From Caldimonas caldifontis (lineage in GTDB: Bacteria; Pseudomonadota; Gammaproteobacteria; Burkholderiales; Burkholderiaceae_C), in contig NZ_PSNX01000004.1 of the NCBI RefSeq assembly GCF_002930615.1, forward strand, positions 62,001 to 126,000: a stretch of 64,000 nt of DNA, given 5' to 3'. How positions within the stretch are numbered: position 1 is the first letter of the stretch; the number at the start of each line of letters is the position of its first letter. The translations under genes were made by a program, and so were the position numbers. Of this stretch, positions 59,629-64,000 are shown piece by piece. The notes under the pieces were generated by a model that was given only the letters and a program-made list of their open reading frames with translations, had not been told where the DNA came from and did not search any database.

Positions 59629-61431
59629 TCAGCGCCCGCGCAGGAAGAGCGCGTCGAGCTCGCGCACCGTGAGCTGGCGCCAGGTGGGCCGGCCGTGGTT
59701 GCACTGGTCGGCCCGCTCGGTGCGTTCCATGTCGCGCAGCAGGGCGTTCATCTCGTCCAGCGTCAGGCGGCGGTTGGCGCGCACGGCCCCATGGCAGGCC
59801 ATGGTGGCCAGCAGCTCGTGCTGGGCGCGCTGGATCACATTGCTGGCGTCGTACTGGGCCAGCTCCGCCAGCACGCTGCGTGCCAGCTCCACCACGTTGG
59901 CATCGGCCAGGGCCGTCGGTCGCGAGCGCACGGCCAGCGTGGTGGGTGACAGCGGGGTGACTTCCAGCCCCAGCGTGAGCAAGGCCTCGTGGCAGCTCTC
60001 GGCCGTGGCCACCTCCTGCGGTGTGGCTGCGAAGGTGGCCGGGATCAGCAGGGGTTGCGACTCGATGCGCTGGCCCTGCAGGTGCTGCTTGAGGCGCTCG
60101 TAGACGATGCGCTCGTGCGCCGCATGCATGTCCACGATCACCAGGCCCTGGGCGTTTTCGGCCAGCACGTAGATGCCAGCCACCTGTGCGATGGCTCGGC
60201 CCAACGGCCAGGCCTCGGGGTCCCAGTCCTCGGTCGCCGGGGCGGAGGAAGGGGGCGCGTCCTTCGTGGGCCAGGCCGGCGGTGCTTCCTGAGCGAACAA
60301 GGCGGCGGCCTGCTGCAGTGCCAGGCTGGACTGCACCTGAGGGGGGGGCGTCCAGCGCGGCGCGAGGGAAGGAGCCGCTGTGGGTGAGGCCGGAGGGAAC
60401 GCCGGGGTGGCTTCAGGGGGCGCACCGGCCCGCGACAAGGCAAGCGCGTCCTCGACCGCATGTCGCAGGGCCTGATGCACTTCGCGGGAATCGCGGAAGC
60501 GCACCTCGATCTTGGTCGGATGGACGTTCACATCAACCCGATCAGGGGCGATCTCGAGGAAGAGCACGTAGCTGGGCTGGCGCGCTCCGTGCAGCACATC
60601 TTCATAGGCCGAACGCACGCCGTGGGCGAGCAGCTTGTCGCGCACGTAGCGGCCGTTGACGTAGCAGTACTGCAGGTCGGCCCGCGCCCGCGCTGCATCG
60701 GGCAGGCCGGCTCGGCCAAAGATGCGCAGCGGGCCGACGCGGGCGTCCACCGGCCGGCTCTGGGCGATGAAGTCGTCGCCCAGCACATCCCGCAGGCGCT
60801 GCTCACCGCTGGCGCGGCGCCACTGGGCGATCAGCTTGCCCTCGTGCCAGACCGCAAAGCCCACGTCCGGGCGGGCCAGGGCGTGACGGCGCACCGCTTC
60901 CAGGCAATGGGCCAGCTCGGTGGCGTCGGTCTTGAGGAACTTGCGGCGTGCGGGCGTGCTGAAGAAGAGCTCGCGCACCTCCACACTGGTGCCCACCCCG
61001 CGGGCTGCCGGGCTGAGTTCCCCCGAACGGGCGTCCAGCCGATGGGCATGTGCCGCCTCGGGCGGCCGGCTGCACAGGGCCACGTCGGCCACCGAGGCAA
61101 TCGCCGCCAGGGCTTCCCCGCGAAAGCCCATGGTTTCCACCTGCTCCAGTTCGGCCAGCGAGGCGATCTTGCTGGTGGCATGGCGGCGCAGCGCCAGGGG
61201 CATCTCCTCGGCCGGCATGCCCGCGCCGTTGTCCTCGACCACGATGGCGCGCACGCCGCCGGCCAGCAGCTTCACGGCGATCTCGGTGGCCCCGGCGTCC
61301 AGCGCGTTGTCCACCAGTTCGCGCACGACCGAGGCCGGGCGCTCGACCACCTCGCCCGCGGCGATCTGGCTGATCAGTTCGTCAGGCAGTTCACGGATGG
61401 GGCGGCGTGGGGGGGCTGAAGGGGCATTCAT
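59629..61431 (-). CDS. mutL: DNA mismatch repair protein MutL (endonuclease-type)
   Basis: A 600-residue GHKL ATPase coordinating mismatch repair. N-terminal domain: LPDELISQIAAGEVVERPASVVRELVDNALDAGATEI, VVEDNGAGM, MGFRGEALAAI, then VDVNVHPTKIEVRFRD. A Pro/Ala linker (about 340-410) leads to a C-terminal domain with DMHAAHERIVYE, which fits the endonuclease motif DQHA(X)2E(X)4E with one change, ACHGAVRA, CNHGRPT and the final FLRGR. E. coli MutL lacks these; they mark nicking MutL proteins of bacteria without MutH. ATG 61431 is the only good start. It is divergent from the DedA gene. Confidence 0.96.
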   Translation of the reverse strand: MNAPSAPPRRPIRELPDELISQIAAGEVVERPASVVRELVDNALDAGATEIAVKLLAGGVRAIVVEDNGAGMPAEEMPLALRRHATSKIASLAELEQVETMGFRGEALAAIASVADVALCSRPPEAAHAHRLDARSGELSPAARGVGTSVEVRELFFSTPARRKFLKTDATELAHCLEAVRRHALARPDVGFAVWHEGKLIAQWRRASGEQRLRDVLGDDFIAQSRPVDARVGPLRIFGRAGLPDAARARADLQYCYVNGRYVRDKLLAHGVRSAYEDVLHGARQPSYVLFLEIAPDRVDVNVHPTKIEVRFRDSREVHQALRHAVEDALALSRAGAPPEATPAFPPASPTAAPSLAPRWTPPPQVQSSLALQQAAALFAQEAPPAWPTKDAPPSSAPATEDWDPEAWPLGRAIAQVAGIYVLAENAQGLVIVDMHAAHERIVYERLKQHLQGQRIESQPLLIPATFAATPQEVATAESCHEALLTLGLEVTPLSPTTLAVRSRPTALADANVVELARSVLAELAQYDASNVIQRAQHELLATMACHGAVRANRRLTLDEMNALLRDMERTERADQCNHGRPTWRQLTVRELDALFLRGR

Positions 61432-61492
61432 TCACGGGGATTGTAGGAGGGCAAGGCGGGCGGGGCAGTCCCGGCAGGGATAATCCCGGCGC

Positions 61493-62134
61493 ATGGAACT
61501 GATCACCTTCCTCATCGATTTCATCCTCAACATCGACGAGCACCTGGCGAGCTTCGTGGCCGCCTACGGAACCTGGGTGTACGCGCTCATCTTCCTGATC
61601 GTGTTCGTGGAAACCGGTCTGGTGGTCATGCCCTTCCTGCCCGGCGATTCCTTGCTTTTCGTGGTGGGAACGATGTGCGGGGCCGGGCTGATGGACCTGC
61701 ATCTGACGATCATCCTGCTGCTGATCGCGGCCATCGCCGGCGATCAGGTCAACTACACCATCGGCCGCTATTTCGGGCCCAAGGTCTTTCAGTGGGAGCA
61801 ATCGCGCTTCTTCAACAAGCGCGCCTTCAACCAGGCCCATGAGTTCTATGAACGCTATGGGGGCATCACCATCATCCTGGCGCGCTTCCTGCCCTTCGTG
61901 CGCACCTTCGCGCCGTTTGTGGCGGGTGTGGCCGAGATGAACCGCGCCAAGTTCACGCTCTACAACATCATCGGCGCCTTCATCTGGGTGGTGGGCATCA
62001 CGCTGGCCGGCTATTTCTTCGGCAACCTGAGCTTTGTCCAGAACAACCTGGAGAAGATCATCTGGGCGCTGATCATCGTGCCGGGGCTGATCGCGATGTA
62101 CGGGGCGTGGAAGACGCGGCGGGCGGCTGGATGA
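61493..62134 (+). CDS. DedA-family membrane protein
   Basis: A 213-residue inner-membrane protein with about five to six helices. Signatures: FVETGLVVMPFLPGDSLLFVVGTM, AGDQVNYTIGRYFG, EFYERYGGITIILARFLPFVRTFAPFVAGVAEM with the conserved arginines, and IGAFIWVVGITLAGYFFGN. DedA proteins act in envelope integrity and, in several members, undecaprenyl-phosphate or phospholipid flipping driven by the proton gradient. This one resembles YqjA/YghB in its first-half motif; the exact lipid substrate is open. ATG 61493. Confidence 0.92.
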   Translation: MELITFLIDFILNIDEHLASFVAAYGTWVYALIFLIVFVETGLVVMPFLPGDSLLFVVGTMCGAGLMDLHLTIILLLIAAIAGDQVNYTIGRYFGPKVFQWEQSRFFNKRAFNQAHEFYERYGGITIILARFLPFVRTFAPFVAGVAEMNRAKFTLYNIIGAFIWVVGITLAGYFFGNLSFVQNNLEKIIWALIIVPGLIAMYGAWKTRRAAG

Positions 62135-62250
62135 GGTCCTGCTGGCCGAAGCCGTTGCTCAATAGAGCCAACTCCTCCACAGAGTCTGGGGAAATGCGGG
62201 ATGCGCCCAAACCGCGAGCCGCTGACAATGGCTGTTTGACTGCCTCCCTG

Positions 62251-64000
62251 GTGACGCTCTTGTCGACGCGCCTGAACTTTCGCGCCCTGTTCTGGGCCGC
62301 TTGCGGCCTTGCAGCGCCATTTGCCTGGGGGCAGCCTGCCGAACCGACAGTGGGTTCCACTACACGGATCATTGTCAAGTTCAAGGAGCCCCGGGCTGAC
62401 GTCCGGGCCCAGGGGCTGTCGGCCTCTCCGGACGTGAGGCGTATGCGCGATGAGATTGCATCTCGCGCAGCACGTACGACTTTACGAATGTCGCATCGGC
62501 TTCGTGATGGCGCCGAGGTGTATTCGCTCGGCGAGGCCGTAGGAATCGAGCGGGCCCGAGAGATTGCTGCGCGCATGACCGCCGAGGATGGTGTCGAGTA
62601 CGCGGCGCCGGACGTCTGGGTGCAGCGACAGTCGGTCAGCATGAACGACACCTACTTCTCGCAGCAATGGGCGCTCTCCGCGCGCCTGCTGGGGTCTCAG
62701 GGTACAGCAGCGTTCTCTGATGCGTGGAGATTCGCGCAAGGCAGTGGAGCGGTTGTGGCCGTTATCGATACGGGAATCCTGCAACACGACGACCTCTCGA
62801 CGAAAGTCATCAACGGATACGACTTTGTCAGCGACTTTTCCATTGCGGGTGACGGCAATGGACGGGATGCGGACCCTTCGGACCCTGGCGACTACTGCAC
62901 GTCCAGGAATGAGGATTCGTCGTGGCATGGGCTGATGATGTCCAGCATCGCGGCAGCAGTCTCCAACAACGGCAGGGGCATTTCGGGAGCACTCCCAGCG
63001 GGGCGTGTCCTGGCCGTGCGGGCTCTAGGGCGCTGTGGAGGATGGCTCTCGGACGTGGCCGATGCGATCGCGTGGTCTGCGGGTGAGGCTGTCGCAGGAG
63101 TTCCTGGCAATTCCACGCCCGCATCGGTGATCAGCCTGAGCTTGGGTTCAGCCCCGGGATTGCGCTGCGCCGACCATGGATACTTGCAGGCTGCGGTGAA
63201 TGCTGCGATCTCCAGAGGTGTGGTGGTTGTTGCAGCCGCTGGAAACGAAGGCGTGGAGGCGGTCGGTCTGCCGGCAGGATGCAATGGGGTGATTGCCGTC
63301 GGTGCCCATACGGCCTCTGGTGATCTTGCCGAGTACTCAAACCGAAGCGCGCGCGTGACGTTGACGGCACCCGGGGGCGGCCCCTGCATAAGGCAAACGA
63401 CCTCCTGCAATACTTTTCCCATCGCTGTTCTGGGCGACGCAGGGCTACGCGGCCCCACCATTAGGCGCGACCTGGATTGGACTGGTGGAACATCAGCCGC
63501 GACCCCGTATGTCGCTGCCGCAGCTGCGTTGCTGAAATCGCTGAACGCCGCGCTCACGCCAGGGGAAATCACGGGCTTGCTCACGGGCACAGCACGCACG
63601 CACCCGGCCGACAGCTACTGCGCTGCGATGTCTGGGCGCTGCGGTGCCGGCATGGTCGATGCAGATGCTGCCGTGAACGCGGTAATTTCTGGTGCCCCCG
63701 TGGTGACCATATCGGGACCCCAGACGGCGGTGCCGGGAAATACGGATGTGCAGCTTTCAGCCGAGGTTGCGTTCGGAACGGCTCCGTACACCTATACCTG
63801 GAGACAGGTGGAGGGGCCTGCCGTGACATTGACGGGCCGCGACGCCCGGACTCTGAGTTTTTCCACACCCGCGGCGAAATCGCAGTTGCTGTTCGAAGTC
63901 AATGTGACCGACATGAACTTGCGCATGACCACCTCTCAACGCTGGTTGGTCGTCAGCAATCCGCCTCGCATCTTGGGGCCCTCTGAACTTGAGGCGACGA
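62251..64000 (+). CDS. Secreted subtilisin-like (S8) serine protease, 3' part cut by window end
   Basis: The frame is open to the window edge (583 codons seen). A signal peptide (LNFRALFWAACGLAAPFAWG) and an inhibitor-like propeptide (RIIVKFKEPRADVRA to EYAAPDVWVQRQ) precede the protease. Catalytic triad: Asp in VVAVIDTGILQHDD, His in SSWHGLMMSSIAAAV (a variant of the usual HGTHVAG), oxyanion Asn in VVVAAAGNEG, Ser in GGTSAATPYVAAAAALL. A PKD/Ig-like domain follows (PVVTISGPQTAVPGNTDVQLSAEV to YTWRQVEGPAVTL), and possibly another begins at the edge. GTG 62251 is used; ATG 62194 would lengthen the n-region. Codons such as ATA and AGA appear more often than in neighbouring genes. Confidence 0.88.
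   Translation, partial: MTLLSTRLNFRALFWAACGLAAPFAWGQPAEPTVGSTTRIIVKFKEPRADVRAQGLSASPDVRRMRDEIASRAARTTLRMSHRLRDGAEVYSLGEAVGIERAREIAARMTAEDGVEYAAPDVWVQRQSVSMNDTYFSQQWALSARLLGSQGTAAFSDAWRFAQGSGAVVAVIDTGILQHDDLSTKVINGYDFVSDFSIAGDGNGRDADPSDPGDYCTSRNEDSSWHGLMMSSIAAAVSNNGRGISGALPAGRVLAVRALGRCGGWLSDVADAIAWSAGEAVAGVPGNSTPASVISLSLGSAPGLRCADHGYLQAAVNAAISRGVVVVAAAGNEGVEAVGLPAGCNGVIAVGAHTASGDLAEYSNRSARVTLTAPGGGPCIRQTTSCNTFPIAVLGDAGLRGPTIRRDLDWTGGTSAATPYVAAAAALLKSLNAALTPGEITGLLTGTARTHPADSYCAAMSGRCGAGMVDADAAVNAVISGAPVVTISGPQTAVPGNTDVQLSAEVAFGTAPYTYTWRQVEGPAVTLTGRDARTLSFSTPAAKSQLLFEVNVTDMNLRMTTSQRWLVVSNPPRILGPSELEAT

Overview
The window is a gene-dense, high-GC bacterial chromosome segment. Gene content and protein style (AhpC with a PAAFTFNCPTE active site, NtrB/NtrC next to glnA, UPF0225, DUF1415, an EI24-type membrane protein, PA2778/PA2779-type proteins, a MutL carrying the endonuclease motif) point to a betaproteobacterium of the order Burkholderiales, probably near Comamonadaceae or the Leptothrix/Rubrivivax group. 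This placement is inference from family memory; no database was searched. Neighbouring genes often overlap as ATGA, GTGA or TTGA, and many starts are GTG or TTG.

Layout. 0-3.3 kb: a cut-off gene end, then the peroxide-defence pair ahpC-ahpF and a coiled-coil membrane protein. 3.4-6.2 kb: tRNA-Ala(CGC) with its terminator, a beta-hydroxyacid dehydrogenase, an alpha/beta hydrolase and a TruC-like pseudouridine synthase. 6.3-12 kb: a BvgS-like sensor kinase without a receiver domain, a UPF0225 protein, yaaA, a prolyl-4-hydroxylase-like oxygenase and a CaiB-type CoA enzyme. 12-20 kb: two DEAD-box helicases with repetitive basic tails, small unknown genes, an SDR, an MgtC/DUF4010 membrane protein, a beta-CASP RNase and an MFS exporter. 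20.9-29.2 kb: ettA, a type II NADH dehydrogenase, a PAS hybrid histidine kinase and a coupled DUF1415-EI24-CinA-like run. 29.2-34.3 kb: the nitrogen-control locus glnA - small secreted protein - ntrB - ntrC, with a recognisable sigma54 promoter and NtrC site before glnA. 34.3-36.5 kb: exodeoxyribonuclease III, an Mpo1-like protein and a Crp/Fnr regulator.

The most unusual part is 36.6-42.8 kb. A Fur-like box over a promoter precedes a short coiled-coil protein. A cobalamin riboswitch follows, then a tightly overlapping set: a secreted His-rich DUF2796 (ZrgA-like) protein, a MotA/TolQ/ExbB-like channel protein, a DUF2149 (ExbD-like) protein, and a 1344-residue CobN-like chelatase with an N-terminal signal peptide and a C-terminal membrane anchor. 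No CobS/CobT ATPase is present in the window. I read this as a membrane-energised periplasmic tetrapyrrole/metal-handling system under combined iron and B12 control.

42.8-51.2 kb is a long minus-strand run: an FtsX-type permease and lipocalin-like AttH protein, an MsbA-like ABC exporter, a CcdA/CcdB toxin-antitoxin module with a 22-bp palindromic operator, thyA, an EamA transporter and folA. The ATPase that matches the FtsX/AttH pair lies at 53.0-53.7 kb, separated from it by a diguanylate cyclase and a metallo-beta-lactamase-fold protein. 53.7-62.1 kb: miaA, a Bcr-type MFS, PA2779/PA2778-like proteins, DUF3185, an RluF-like synthase, a lipoprotein hydrolase, mutL and a DedA protein. The window ends inside a secreted subtilisin-family protease whose coding region looks less GC-rich than its neighbours.
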